Positions 1 through 10,583 of a stretch of DNA of 64,000 nucleotides are shown piece by piece. Numbering within the stretch: the stretch's first letter is position 1; every line of letters begins with the position of its first letter. The notes under the pieces were generated by a model that worked only from the letters and a program-made list of their open reading frames with translations, made no database searches and had not been told where the DNA came from. The stretch is from NCBI GenBank assembly GCA_019454045.1, contig SKCR01037681.1, positions 62,001-126,000 on the forward strand. The letters are read 5' to 3'. Source of the stretch: Zanthoxylum bungeanum (Eukaryota; Streptophyta; Magnoliopsida; Sapindales; Rutaceae). A program made the position numbers and the translations under genes.

Positions 1-1862
1 ATAATGAAAATTCTAAATGCAACATAAATAACTAATCATGCTTAAAAATAAACAACTAAATCATGCTTAAATAATAAATAAATAATCTACTAACTACATC
101 ATGCTCAAATACAAGTTTGGATGAAACGAAATATGTGTCTCTCAAGTGGTACGTGGCGTTGTATCCTGAGTACAAACCGCAATACCGTCCATTCGAAATC
201 GGCTACGGAATTTACGTCCGGGTTTCCATATGATATACCACAAAAGGGAACACATATTCCGCTCATCCAACATTCACATCATGCCTCAACAAACGACTCT
301 CATGCGATAATATTTTAAAATAAATAAAAATAAACGAAAGGTAATAAATAAAAAGGGTGTCCTCAGGTCTAACCTCTTTTGTCGTCTCACGAAGGCGCGT
401 TACACGGCCGTTGGAAGGGTTGTTGCTCCGCAACTTTTCTGGTTCACTAATCCAACATTTTCCTTGCTGTTTCGCTGTTTGGGCTACTGTTTTCACTCCG
501 TTTCATTGCTGTTTTAAGGGTATTTTCTGGTAACTGTTTTGGGTTAATTTGGGGACTGTTTTGGGCAGTTTTTTAGGTGCAGTTTTGGAGGTATTTATGG
601 AGGCTAATATGTGGCAGTGCAAGAGGGAGAGTTAACTAGGGTTCCTTACTGCTTTGTGTGGCGTGAATAATGAGGGGCTTGTGAGGGGTTGTTTGTTGTC
701 TTTGCTCGGTGAAGGGAGTATGTGAGAGAGAAAAAGTGGGCGTGAGGATTAGGATTTGTAAGAGATCTTAGGGCATGAGGGTTTCTGGTTTTGAGGGGGG
801 CTGGTTATGGTTGTTTGTATGTGAGGGCAGTTTTGCCGAGTAGATGTTGATGAGTTATTGTGCGTGCGTGAAGGCTGTGTGTATGAAGGTTTTCCGGCAG
901 TAGCTGTGAAGGGTTATTAGCTTTATGGCATGATAGTCTGTGTACGTACATGGATAGAAAGTAGTTTGGGTGAAGGCAATTGTAGGCGTGAAGGTAAGGG
1001 CATGCTGGATGGGTCTTTGCTTTGCGTGAGGCTAGAGTTAGTGGCTGGTTTTGTGAGTGCGTGAAGGTGGCAAGCGTGAGTGCTATGTGGCTTTTGCATG
1101 AGGGCCTTTAGTGTGTGCTGTTTATGGAGAGACGTGAGCTGGGCTTGAAGGCTAGCAGTTAGGCGTGAATTGATTCAGGGGCCGTGAATGATGAGCTTAG
1201 AGTTTTAGGGTTGATTCGTGAATTGATTTCGTGAGAATGAGCCAGGGTTGAATGTGTGGGTTAAGGGTTCTTTTTATAGGCCAAGGGAGAGGGTTTACAT
1301 TGTTGGAGAATGAATAGAATTTGTGTATTAATTGGGAAATATTTTTAATTATTATCTGATAGAGAAAATCTTTAATTAGGGGAATTGATTTGATTTGTTC
1401 TTTTTAATTAAGGATATGATTTATTTAAATTGGTAGGTGATTTAATTAAATTAGGAATGTGATTTATTTTAATTATGCATGTTATTTATGGAATTTAATT
1501 TGAATCTTTTAATTTGGGAAATGAATTTAATTTGTGACATGTGTTTTAATTTAATTTAATTGGATTTATTTAGTTTAGGAATGTGATTTAATTTAATTTA
1601 ATTTAAGTTTAATTTAATTGGTTTTAATTTAATTTGTGACATGCATTTTAAATGTTTTAATTATTTTATATTGGGCTTGGTATGTTTAAAAACAGAGGTC
1701 CAACAAGCAAACCCGAAGCGAACAAGCGAGTTAAATCTGACAAAATGCTAATTTCCAACTTTACTCTTCAACGTCCGTTTCCCGCGGCTTTCACAACTAA
1801 AGAGGTAGTGTTTCCATATGAGACTCATCGTCGGGCTTATATGAAAAAATGCAGTGCCTACA
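1..1862 (-). repeat. 3' LTR of E (truncated by window edge)
   Basis: Matches 6688-9180 base for base over long stretches, starting with the first base of the window. Its element-5' boundary is at 1862, where the minus strand begins TGTAGGCACTG. It is about 630 bp shorter than the matching part of the right copy because the AT-rich block at 1330-1670 is not expanded here. A minus-strand TATA box lies at 1271-1278. Short open frames in it are not shared with related LTRs and I do not call them genes. Confidence 0.85.
1271..1278 (-). promoter_or_regulatory. TATA box in 3' LTR of E
   Basis: TATAAAAA on the minus strand, at the same LTR position as 7945-7952 and in the same context as the TATA boxes of the F LTRs (GGCCTATAAAAAG versus TGCCTATAAAAAG). 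Conservation across two LTR families supports a promoter call. Confidence 0.6.
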
Positions 1863-1865
1863 GTC

Positions 1866-1876
1866 GGCCCCACTTT
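1866..1876 (-). other. Polypurine tract of E
   Basis: Reads AAAGTGGGGCC on the minus strand, four bases before the LTR start TGTAGGC. F has AAAGTGGGGG at the same place (61858-61867). This is the expected plus-strand priming site. Confidence 0.65.
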
Positions 1877-2035
1877 GATGGGACTTGTGCAGTGTGTGAC
1901 AATGACAATCCTATCAAAGTACATGCAATGCATTTTCACTTACCTGGCTCGCCAGCTGTCACCTGGTTTGCCTGTTGCTCTGAACTGAATTTGATGATGT
2001 GCCATTCCTGGCGTGCTAAACCCTGTACCTAGGGT

Positions 2036-3105
2036 GTCGCGGTAGTCCACAATACTCCTTAATAGTCCACGGTAGTCCATAATACTCCATGATAGTCCAC
2101 GATGATCCACGGTAGTCCACAATACTCCACGATAGTTCACGGTAGTTCACAATACTCCACGATAGTCCACGATAGTCCACAATACTCCACGATAGTCCAC
2201 GGTAGTCCACAATACTCCACGATAGTCCATGGTAGTCCACGGTAGTCAACAATACTTCATGGTAGTCGACGGTAGTCCACAACACTTCACGATAGTCCAC
2301 GGTAGTCCTTGGTAGTCCACATAATCCACAGTAGTCCTCTGTAGTCCACATAATCCACATAGTCTACAAAGTCAATGGTAGTCCTCGGTAGTCCATGGTA
2401 GTCCACAACACTTCACGATAGTCTACGGTAGTCCACAATACTTCACGATAGTGCACGGTAGTCCTCGGTAGTCCATATAATCCATGGTAGTCCTCGGAAG
2501 TCCACATAATCCACATAGTCCACGATAGTCCTCGATAGTCCACGGTAGTCCACAACACTTCACGATAGTCCACGGTAGTCCTATGTAGTCCACATAATCC
2601 ACGGTAGTCCTTGGTAGTCCACATAATCCACGGTAGTCCTCGGTAGTTCACGATAGTCCACAACACTTCACGATAGTCCTCGGTAGTCCTCGGTAGTCCA
2701 CATAATCCACGGTAGTCCTCGGTAGTCCACGATAGTCCTCGGTAGTCCACATAATCCACATAGTCCTCGGTAGTCCACATAATCACATAGTCTACGGTAG
2801 TCCTCGGTAATCCACGGTAGTCCTCGGTAGTCCACACAATCCTCATAGTCCACATAGTCCACGGTAGTCCACGGTAGTCCTCGGTAGTCCACATAATCCA
2901 CATAGTCCACGGTAGTCCACATAATCCATATAGTCCTCGGTAGTCCACATAATCTACATAGTCCACGGTAGTCCTCGGTAATCAACGGTAGTCCTCGATT
3001 GTCCACACAATCCTCATAGTCCACATAGTCCACGGTAGTCCTCGGTAGTCCATATAATCCACATAGTCCTCGGTAGTCCTCATAATCCATATAGTCCACG
3101 ATGCC
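2036..3105 (-). repeat. Tandem array X of E (9-10 bp units)
   Basis: About 1.07 kb of variants of a 10-bp unit (plus strand GGTAGTCCAC) mixed with 9-bp units (ATAATCCAC, ATAGTCCAC), with higher-order blocks of about 50-150 bp. It lies near the 3' end of the internal region, just before the PPT-proximal sequence. The same array occurs in F (61066-61712), again in sense orientation GTGGACTACC. Because the unit lacks stops in all three sense frames, overlapping open frames of 114-200 codons appear. Their peptides are only cycled repeat products. Confidence 0.9.
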
Positions 3106-4080
3106 ATACCTGGCAAAACTGATGCTGTGTCTCCATACCCGGAGTGCCATACCCGGCAAAGCTGATCTGTTATCTCCATACCCGGAGTGTCATACTCAGT
3201 AAAACTGAAACTGATATCTCCATACCCGGAGTGCTAATGATGTAGTGGGCCCTCGACCCTGGGACGCATCCCAAAACTGCAAATGATTGTGGGCCTCGAC
3301 CCTGAAACACAACCTAAAAGTAATGATGTAGTGGGTCCTCGACCCAAGGACGTATCCCGTAACTACAACTATTGATGCAGTGGGCCCTCGACCCTAGGAC
3401 GCATCCCGGAACTGCAACCGACAACGGGGGCACCTCGACCCTGGGACGCATCCCAATACCGCTGACAAAGTGGGTCTCGCCCTCAAATTGATGATGTAGT
3501 GGGTCCTCGACCCTAGGACGCATCCCGGAACTACAATTGATGATGCAGTGGGCTTCGACCCTGGGACGCATCCCGAAACTACAACTGGCAACGGGGACAC
3601 CCCGACCATGGGCACCTCGACCCAATACCGCTGACAAAGTGGGCCTCACCCTCAAACTGATACTAATGTGGATGTGGGCCTCGCCCCCAGATTGATACTG
3701 ACGTGGGCCTCGCCCCCAAACTGATGCTGATATGGGCCTCGCCCCAAACTAATACTGATGTGGGCCTCGCCCCCAGACTGATACTGATGTGGGCCTCGCC
3801 CCCATGCTGATACTGATGTGGGCCTCGACCCTGGGAATTATCCCCAAAATTGATACTGATGTGGGCCTCAACCCTGGGATTCATTCCCGAAACTGCTGAC
3901 AAGTGGGCCTCGACCCTGGGATCCATTCCCGAAGCTGCTGGTAAGGTGGGCCTCGCCCCTGGGATTCATTCCCAAAACTCTGACGATGTGGGCCTCGAAC
4001 CTAGGATTCATTCCTGGATTCATTCCAACACTCTGACGATGTGGGCCTCGACCCTGGGATTCATTCCCGAAACTGATGAT
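3106..4080 (-). repeat. Tandem array Y of E (30-60 bp units)
   Basis: Several adjoining sub-arrays share the core GTGGGCCTCG(A/C)CC. At 3106-3235 units are built on CATACCCGGAGTG. At 3236-3660 units contain CCTGGGACGCATCCC. At 3661-3835 a unit of about 30 bp runs roughly six times (ACTGATACTGATGTGGGCCTC). At 3836-4080 units contain GGGATTCATTCCCGAAACTG. F carries the reverse-oriented equivalent at 60340-61065. Variation in unit length around one core suggests repeated local amplification. Confidence 0.88.
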
Positions 4081-4767
4081 GCTATGTTGCTGTTTGGCTT
4101 GCATTTGTCGCTTTCTCTTTTTCTTTAAAACCTGCGAACAAAAACAAGACAAAAATTGTGTGTATATGACGTGTATGCATGCATGCATGAATGTGTTTCC
4201 TATTCCGATGGGTTAGGTCTTCCTTGTGCCATTCAGTGCTTATTGCCTACAAAAGTCTTTGGTTGCCCCCTGGGTCTGCTTATGGTTTCTTTCTGTCAAT
4301 TATCTTCTGGTGATTTGCTCAGTTTTCTTTTGTCTAATTGCTCAAGTTCTCGTTATAGCCTTATTCGCGGTGGGTGGTAGACTGGCCGCCCCCAGTCTTG
4401 ATTTACCTTTCTGCTTTCCGCTGTTTGTACTTGGTCAAGATGAACCACATGGTGGGTTCTTCCATATCATCATGCTATATCACATCTACGAAATAGTTCC
4501 AATAGTTACACATATTATTGCCCTCAAAGAATGCCCAGTATTGAAACCAGAGAACCTTCAAAACTTTCAACGCAACTCAAATCTAAGTCTTTGAATAAAC
4601 GATCTAAGCCAGACTCAAAGTGTGTGTGTGCAAAGGTTTATTTGTGGATTCATCCCCAAGTAAGCCAACTCAATGATTTTGTTTCAAAAATTATGGTCGA
4701 TGGGTTAAACCAACCTAGATGTCTCAATTACGCCTGCAGTTGCTTTTCCGTGCTCAATGTGGTATGA

Positions 4768-4854
4768 TTTTCTTTCTTTTTTGTCTCTCTCTTTTTTCTT
4801 TTCATTTTGGACTTTTTTTTTCTTTTTCTCTTTTTTTTTTTCTCTTTTTTTTCC
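4768..4854 (-). repeat. Purine-rich low-complexity tract (second block)
   Basis: Plus-strand C/T run interrupted only briefly; A/G on the element's sense strand. It corresponds to F 59607-59706, at the same distance downstream of the first purine block. Confidence 0.75.
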
Positions 4855-5204
4855 AACACACATATCCTTTAAGGTAGCATTTCTCCTCATGGTGGTCATA
4901 ATACTCCCCCATGAGTAGCTTCATGCTTATCGGTTATAGGTGGTTCAATTCTTTTCTTTAGAGACTTTTATTTTATTTTCAACCATACTACACATCATAA
5001 CATAAGCAAATCAAGATAGACATCTAAGCAAATGGTCATTGACCGACCTACAATTTCTTCAACTAGTCACCTTGCCAACTACTCAGGTTTTCACCATTAA
5101 GAACCATAATCAAGTGCTTACGAGTCTAACATAGATCAATCACTCAAAGTATCAGATAAAAGCACATCAAGAGTTTATCGTTTCTATCAAGGACTAAAAA
5201 CAAA

Positions 5205-5236
5205 CAATTTTTCTTTTTTTTTTTCCCTTTTTTTTT
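5205..5236 (-). repeat. Purine-rich low-complexity tract (first block)
   Basis: Pyrimidine run on the plus strand matching F 59124-59193. The flanks on both sides align between the two elements, so the tract is ancestral although its length differs. Confidence 0.7.
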
Positions 5237-6254
5237 GAAGGCCCCCCAATGGTCTTTCTATCCTTGCCGTAAAATTTTCTATTTCTCGGCTTCTTTTTTC
5301 CCAATGTCCATGTTTGCTAAACTTTTCTTTGACAAGTCTTCTTTTTCCTAACCCAACAGATATCTATGATGGCTTTTAAGACACGAGGGTTAACATGATG
5401 CATGTATGCATGAGATGCATGAGATGCATGCGATGCATGGAATATATAAGTCGGCCCATTATCATTTTAAAGCATTCAACCACACCATTGCGCGGTGCAA
5501 ACTTGTCCCAGTTGAAAAGGCCCAACAGGTTTACACTTTTGCGATAACATGGCTAAACAACTTCAAATGATAAAAAGGCCTAGACACAAGATGGCCCATT
5601 GGCATTTCAGAAGCTTTTGGCCCGATTGCCATAAAGCACAGACTCGTCCCAGTTTAAATGGCCCAACAAACCCATACCTTATGACAACAAGTCCTACTGA
5701 ATCCAAATGAAAATGGTCCTAAACGCAAACATAAAGAAATAGTCTCTACTGATCCTACAACTATAGTTCATACGTGGGTTTACAGGGGTATATAAAAAGG
5801 CTCTCGTCGACGAAGGATTGCCCACCACTAGGTCTCCCCACTCAAGGGTTCGAGCGACCAAGTGAGCGCACCTTTTTTATACCTAAAGGTACGTGGCAAT
5901 GAGTTATAGTGTGTGACTGACTGTCAAATGGATTTCCCGTTGTAGATTCCCCAGAGGGAGGGTGAAGCGAGGCTCTCTTAAGTACCCAAGCCCCTTAGGC
6001 TCTTATCACTTGGTGTCAAGAATAAACAACGAGTCCACCAAATTAGTCCATCACAGTAGGCTACAAGTAGATGATTATCTAGGTGCCTTCACAGCTTTTC
6101 CTTATAGAAAGGTAGTGAATGAAGGAAGACACAAAACCATTACCTAGCCTTAAAAAGTTCCTTTGATTAAACCCCTTTCAACCCGCGGTAAACACGGTTA
6201 ATTAAAGCACAAATCACAAACATTACAAGACATTATTTCGGGGACAATTCTCTT

Positions 6255-6273
6255 ATCCCCAGTGGAGTCGCCA
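6255..6273 (-). other. Primer-binding site of E (tRNA-Arg type)
   Basis: Minus strand TGGCGACTCCACTGGGGAT, three bases after the end of the 5' LTR. From memory of plant tRNA-Arg(ACG), its 3' end ATCCCCAGTGGAGTCG plus CCA is a perfect complement. Identical sites follow the LTRs of G and F. Confidence 0.85.
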
Positions 6274-7944
6274 GAATGTAAGACACAGAAATCAGCGACG
6301 CTGTTCTAGGCTCGCGGCCTAGTTGGGAGTACGGAGTAGTCCGTGGAGGAACTAAACCGGAGAAATAAAATGGAGTCGCCACCCAGTGTGAACTGGGATA
6401 AGGATTTAAGGCCGCACTCACCCCTCGCAAGGGAAGACCTCAAACCTATTGGTTTGGAATGGTCCCTTACTTATGCCACTTGTAATGATGTGATTTGTGC
6501 AATATCTTAACCAAATCTACGCGACATGCTCAAGAACATCCTATATCTAGTTCATGTTCATAAATATAAATCCTATGTCTAAGCTTGCATACTCGGAAAG
6601 TAAGTCCTCATAACACACGACAACACACAGTAATTTATGAACATACTTCATTTATATAATGCGGAAAAAAAATAACAACATAAACATAATGAAAATTCTA
6701 AATGCAACATAAATAACTAATCATGCTTAAAAATAAACAACTAAATCATGCTTAAATAATAAATAAATAATCTACTAACTACATCATGCTCAAATACAAG
6801 TTTGGATGAAACGAAATATGTGTCTCTCAAGTGGTACGTGGCATTGTATCCCGAGTACAAACTACAATACCATCCATTTGGAATCGGCTACTGAATTTAT
6901 GTCCGAATTTCCATCTGATACACCACAAAGGGAACACATATTCCGCTCATCCAACATTCACATCATGCCTCAACAAACGATTCTCATGCGATAATATTTT
7001 AAAATAAATAAAAATAAACGAAAGGTAATAAATAAAAAGGGTGCCCTCAGGTCTAACCTCTTTTTTCGTCTCACAAAGGCGCGTTACATGGCCATTGGAA
7101 GGGTTGTTGACCGTAACTTTTATGGTTCACTAATCCAACATTTTTCCTCGCTGTTTCGCTGTTTGGGCTGCTGTTTTCACTCCGTTTCGCTGCTGTTTTA
7201 AGGGTATTTTCTGGTCACTGTTTTGGGTTAATTTGGGGACTGTTTTGGGCAGTTTTTTAGGTGCAGTTTTGGGGGTATTTATGGAGGCTAATATGCGGTA
7301 GTGCAAGAGGGAGAGTTAACTAGGGTTCCTTACTACTTTGTATGGCGTGAGTAATGAGGGGCTGTGAGGGGTTCTGTTTGTTGTCTTTGCTCGGTGAAGG
7401 GAGTCTGTGAGAGAGAAAGAGTGGGCGTGAGGATTAGGATTCGTAAGAGATCTTAGGGCATGAGGGTTTCTGGTTTTGAGGGGGGCTGGTTATGGTTGTT
7501 TGTATGTGAGGGCAGTTTTACCGAGTAGATGTTGTGGAGTTATTGTGCGTGCGTGAAGGCTGTGTGTATGAAGGTTTGCCGGCAGTAGCTGTGAAGGGTT
7601 ATTCGCTTTATGGCATGATGGTCTGTGTACGTGCATGGATAGAAAGTAGTTTGGGTGAAGGCAATTGTAGGCTTGAAGGTAAGGGCAGGCTGGATGGGTC
7701 TTTGCTTTGCGTGAGGCTAGGGTTAGTGGCTGGTTTTGTGAGTGCGTGAAGGTGGCAAGCGTGAGGGCTATGTGGCTGTTTGCATGAGGGCCTTTAGTGT
7801 GTGCTGTTTATGGAGGGACGTGAGCTGGGCATGAAGGCTAGCAGTTAGGCGTGAATTGAGTCAGGGGCCGTGAATGATGAGCTTAGAGTTTTAGGGTTGA
7901 TTTCGTGAGAATGAGCCAGGGTTGAATGTGTGGGTTAAGGGTTC

Positions 7945-7952
7945 TTTTTATA
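7945..7952 (-). promoter_or_regulatory. TATA box in 5' LTR of E
   Basis: TATAAAAA on the minus strand within the U3-like half of the LTR; same context as in the other E LTR and in both F LTRs. Confidence 0.6.
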
Positions 7953-8159
7953 GGCCAAGGGAGAGGGTTTACCTTGTTGGAGAAGGAATAGAATTTGTGT
8001 ATTAATTGGGAGATATTTTTAATTATTATGTGATAGGGAAAATCTTTAATTAGGGGAATTGATTTGATTGTTCTTTTTAATTAAGGATATGATTATTTAA
8101 ATTGGTAGGTGACTTAATTAAATTAGGAATGTGATTTATTTTAATTAGGAATGTTATTT

Positions 8160-8990
8160 ATGGAATTTAATTTGAATCTTTTAATTTGGGAAATGAGTTT
8201 AATTTGTGACATGTGTTTTAATTTAATTTGTGACATGTGTTTTAATTTAATTTGTGACATGTGTTTTAATTTAATTTGTGACATGTGTTTTAATTTAATT
8301 TAATTGGATTTATGTAGTTTAGGAATGTGATTTAATTTAATTTAATTGGATTTATTTAGTTTAGGAATGTGATTTATTTTAATTATGAATGTTATTTATG
8401 GAATTTAATTTGAATCTTTTAATTTGGGAAATGAGTTTAATTTGTGACATGTGTTTTAATTTAATTTAATTGGATTTATTTAGTTTAGGAATGTTATTTA
8501 TGGAATTTAATTTGAATCTTTTAATTTGGGAAAGGAATTTAATTTGTGACATGTGTTTTAATTTAATTTAATTGGATTTATGTAGTTTAGGAATGTGATT
8601 TATTTTAATTATGAATGTTATTTATGGAATTTAATTTGAATCTTTTAATTTGGGAAAGGAATTTAATTTGTGACATGTGTTTTAATTTAATTTAATTTAA
8701 TTGGATTTATTTAGTTTAGGAATGTGATTTATTTTAATTAGGAATGTTATTTAATTTAATTTAATTTAATTTAATTTAATTGGATTTATGTAGTTTAGGA
8801 ATGTGATTTAATTTAATTTAAGTTTAATTTAATTGGTTTTAATTTAATTTGTGACATGTGTTTTAATTTAATTTAATTGGATTTATTTAGTTTAGGAATG
8901 TTATTTAATTTAATTTAATTTAAGTTTAATTTAATTGGTTTTAATTTAATTTGTGACATGCATTTTAAATGTTTTAATTATTTTGGATTG
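8160..8990 (-). repeat. Expanded AT-rich minisatellite inside the E 5' LTR
   Basis: Nested repeats: TTTAATTTGTGACATGTGTTTTAA (24 bp) runs four times in tandem near 8197-8292, followed by longer units of about 100-180 bp, each beginning near TTGGATTTATTTAGTTTAGG and ending in the GACATG block. The other LTR has only about 180-200 bp here, so the expansion arose after the two LTRs were made. Confidence 0.85.
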
Positions 8991-9180
8991 GGCTTGGTAT
9001 GTTTAAAAACAGAGGTCCAACAAGCAAACCCGAAGCGAAACAAGCGAGTTAAATCTGACAAAATGCTAATTTCCAAATTTACCCTTCCAACGTCCATTTC
9101 CCACGGCTTTCACAACTAAAGAGGTAGTGTCTCCAACGAGACTCATCATCGGGCTTATATGCAAAAATTCAGTGCCTACA

Positions 9181-10583
9181 CCCAGCATTCCCAAATCTTC
9201 AGGAATGAGAAAACCCGGTTTCTTTCCTGTTCATAATTAATATGAAATCTATCAAACAGATTTTTATGGAACCTGTCAAACATATATTCATATCCACCTC
9301 TAGCCTAGCTAGATATGGACCCACTTACGTCACTATGAACGAGAGCTAACAGATCGGTGGCACTTGCACTTTTACCAAGTAAAAGGTGTTTTAGGCACTT
9401 TGTCCAATAAATAGATTCGTAGACATTATTTGAATAGAATCAAATCCGTCCTAGTATCCACTCTTCAAAAGTGTGGATATACGAGTCTTGTTTAATGTGT
9501 CCCAGACAACAATGCCACAAATAAGTCTCAACTGATTTATTCAGTTTGAGCTATTTTTTTGTAATGTCATATGTTTGAGATTTATTTATATTCAAAATAT
9601 AAATACTGTTATTCACATCTAATGTGTTTATCTCAATATCATCTTTATAAAATAAAACACTTTAGTGTTTTAGAATATAAAGGTATACCTGCAATAGGTT
9701 AAACCCTGATATAGAGATAATGTTTCTAGTCAAACTAGTTACATTATAACACTTTCCTAATTAAGTACACACCCGAAGGGTAGTTCCTAAACTTAGGTTT
9801 CTACGGTTAAAACATCGACTTTCATCCCGTTTTCAATTCGCAGATAGATTTCAACTGAAGTCAGTATCCTGCTAATCAGCAGATTCTGCACATCAGTACA
9901 TATCTTATGTACCACACTTAGTATCTAAAATCCAATTTTAATACTAGTAGTGAACATGTTTATGACAAACATTCTTGAAGCCAGAGCCTTGCCCCGTCTT
10001 CATTTCCTTCACGTCTGCCTTATCCATACGGTAGTCACGCTTCAGTGACCCCGTTTGCCACAATTTAGGCAGACATCTTGGGATATGTCGTTTGTCTTCC
10101 TAGAAGACTGTGATGATTTTGCCTTTGCCCTTTTCCACACTCCAGAAGCCTTCGTCCATGCCTTGGCCTTCTGGGATGCGGAAGTAAGGTGCGCCTTGCG
10201 CTTCTTTCCATATTACAAACTCTGGCTTTGTCTCCTTGAGAATAGCCATTAACTCTCCAAGAGTTTTCTATTGCAATTTAGTACTTCTAAGATCTAAGGA
10301 TAGATCTATGAAGATCCTTCAATTTCATTATCATACTATAAGGATCTAATCTTTAGTTCTGATTAAGAAATTAAGGAGTCTATTCGGCAAGCCTAACGGA
10401 TTAAGCACTAAAGTTATCATCACATGAATATTCCAAATATCATGTTCTACTATTTGCTCAACTCCGGGCTTAGGCCCAAGATGTTCCTCTATCAAATAGA
10501 ACAACTTCTCAGTTTCCAGGACTATCCTGAAGTTTTATTCCCAATTTGAAAATTAAAGCCGTTTAAATACATTTTTACCCAGG
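9181..10583 (-). pseudogene. C gag-protease-integrase remnant
   Basis: Antisense similarity to the B polyprotein gene runs collinearly. 9181-9240 matches the end of the B integrase region, about 9290-9400 the start of the integrase core, 10020-10075 the CCHC zinc-knuckle region, and 10530-10583 the first codons of gag, where the equivalent of the B start codon is CTG. Frame is lost throughout by indels and stops. Reverse transcriptase and RNase H are absent because E truncates the element. The plus-strand frame at 10055-10252 is antisense to this remnant. Confidence 0.75.

Larger units (their letters stand above)
4081..6254 (-). other. E internal region: non-coding body and leader
   Basis: No gene is recognisable. 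Read on the minus strand, 6254 to about 5330 matches the leaders of F (58235-59056) and G (44516-45447), including the GAATCGGCCCCGAAATAATG start, and reaches the place where G begins gag. Beyond that, E and F share a different non-coding sequence with two purine-rich tracts (plus-strand pyrimidine blocks at 5205-5236 and 4768-4854). The 4130-4600 stretch resembles F 60000-60300 and contains only unconserved short frames. Confidence 0.7.
1..9180 (-). mobile_element. Element E: non-autonomous Tat/Ogre-like LTR retrotransposon
   Basis: Two direct copies of one long sequence (1-1862 and 6277-9180) flank 4.4 kb of non-coding DNA. On the minus strand the order is 5' LTR (6277-9180), primer-binding site (6255-6273), leader, purine tracts, two tandem arrays, polypurine tract (1866-1876), 3' LTR. 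The PBS is complementary to the 3' end of plant tRNA-Arg(ACG) as I remember it, a primer associated with Tat/Ogre Ty3/gypsy elements. No gag, protease, RT or integrase is recognisable, so mobility would need an autonomous partner such as the G family. The element interrupts copia C at 9180/9181. The left LTR runs off the window, so its target duplication (expected CCCAG, 9181-9185) cannot be confirmed. Confidence 0.85.
6277..9180 (-). repeat. 5' LTR of E
   Basis: 2904 bp, minus strand TGTAGGCACTG...GTGTCTTACA. It ends at 9180, where copia C sequence begins abruptly. A TATA box is at 7945-7952. The segment equivalent to F 58021-58200 (AAGGGACCATTCCGAACC, GCGAGGGGTGAGTGCGGCC) is clearly conserved at 6300-6470. 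It differs from the other LTR mainly by a strongly expanded AT-rich region. Confidence 0.88.

Noticed and set aside
2016..3179. Long overlapping minus-strand open frames (114-200 codons) with VDY/GLPWT repeats
   Set aside because: They follow from a 9-10 bp repeat unit without stops; all three frames are open and the peptides are cyclic permutations. Same for 61067-61795 on the plus strand.
3661..3835. Regular 30-bp repeats resembling a CRISPR array
   Set aside because: No unique spacers; contiguous tandem units inside a plant retrotransposon.
6255..6273. Part of a tRNA-Arg gene
   Set aside because: Only the 3' end is matched, it sits exactly beside an LTR, and the same 19 bases recur after each LTR of this type, so it is a primer-binding site.
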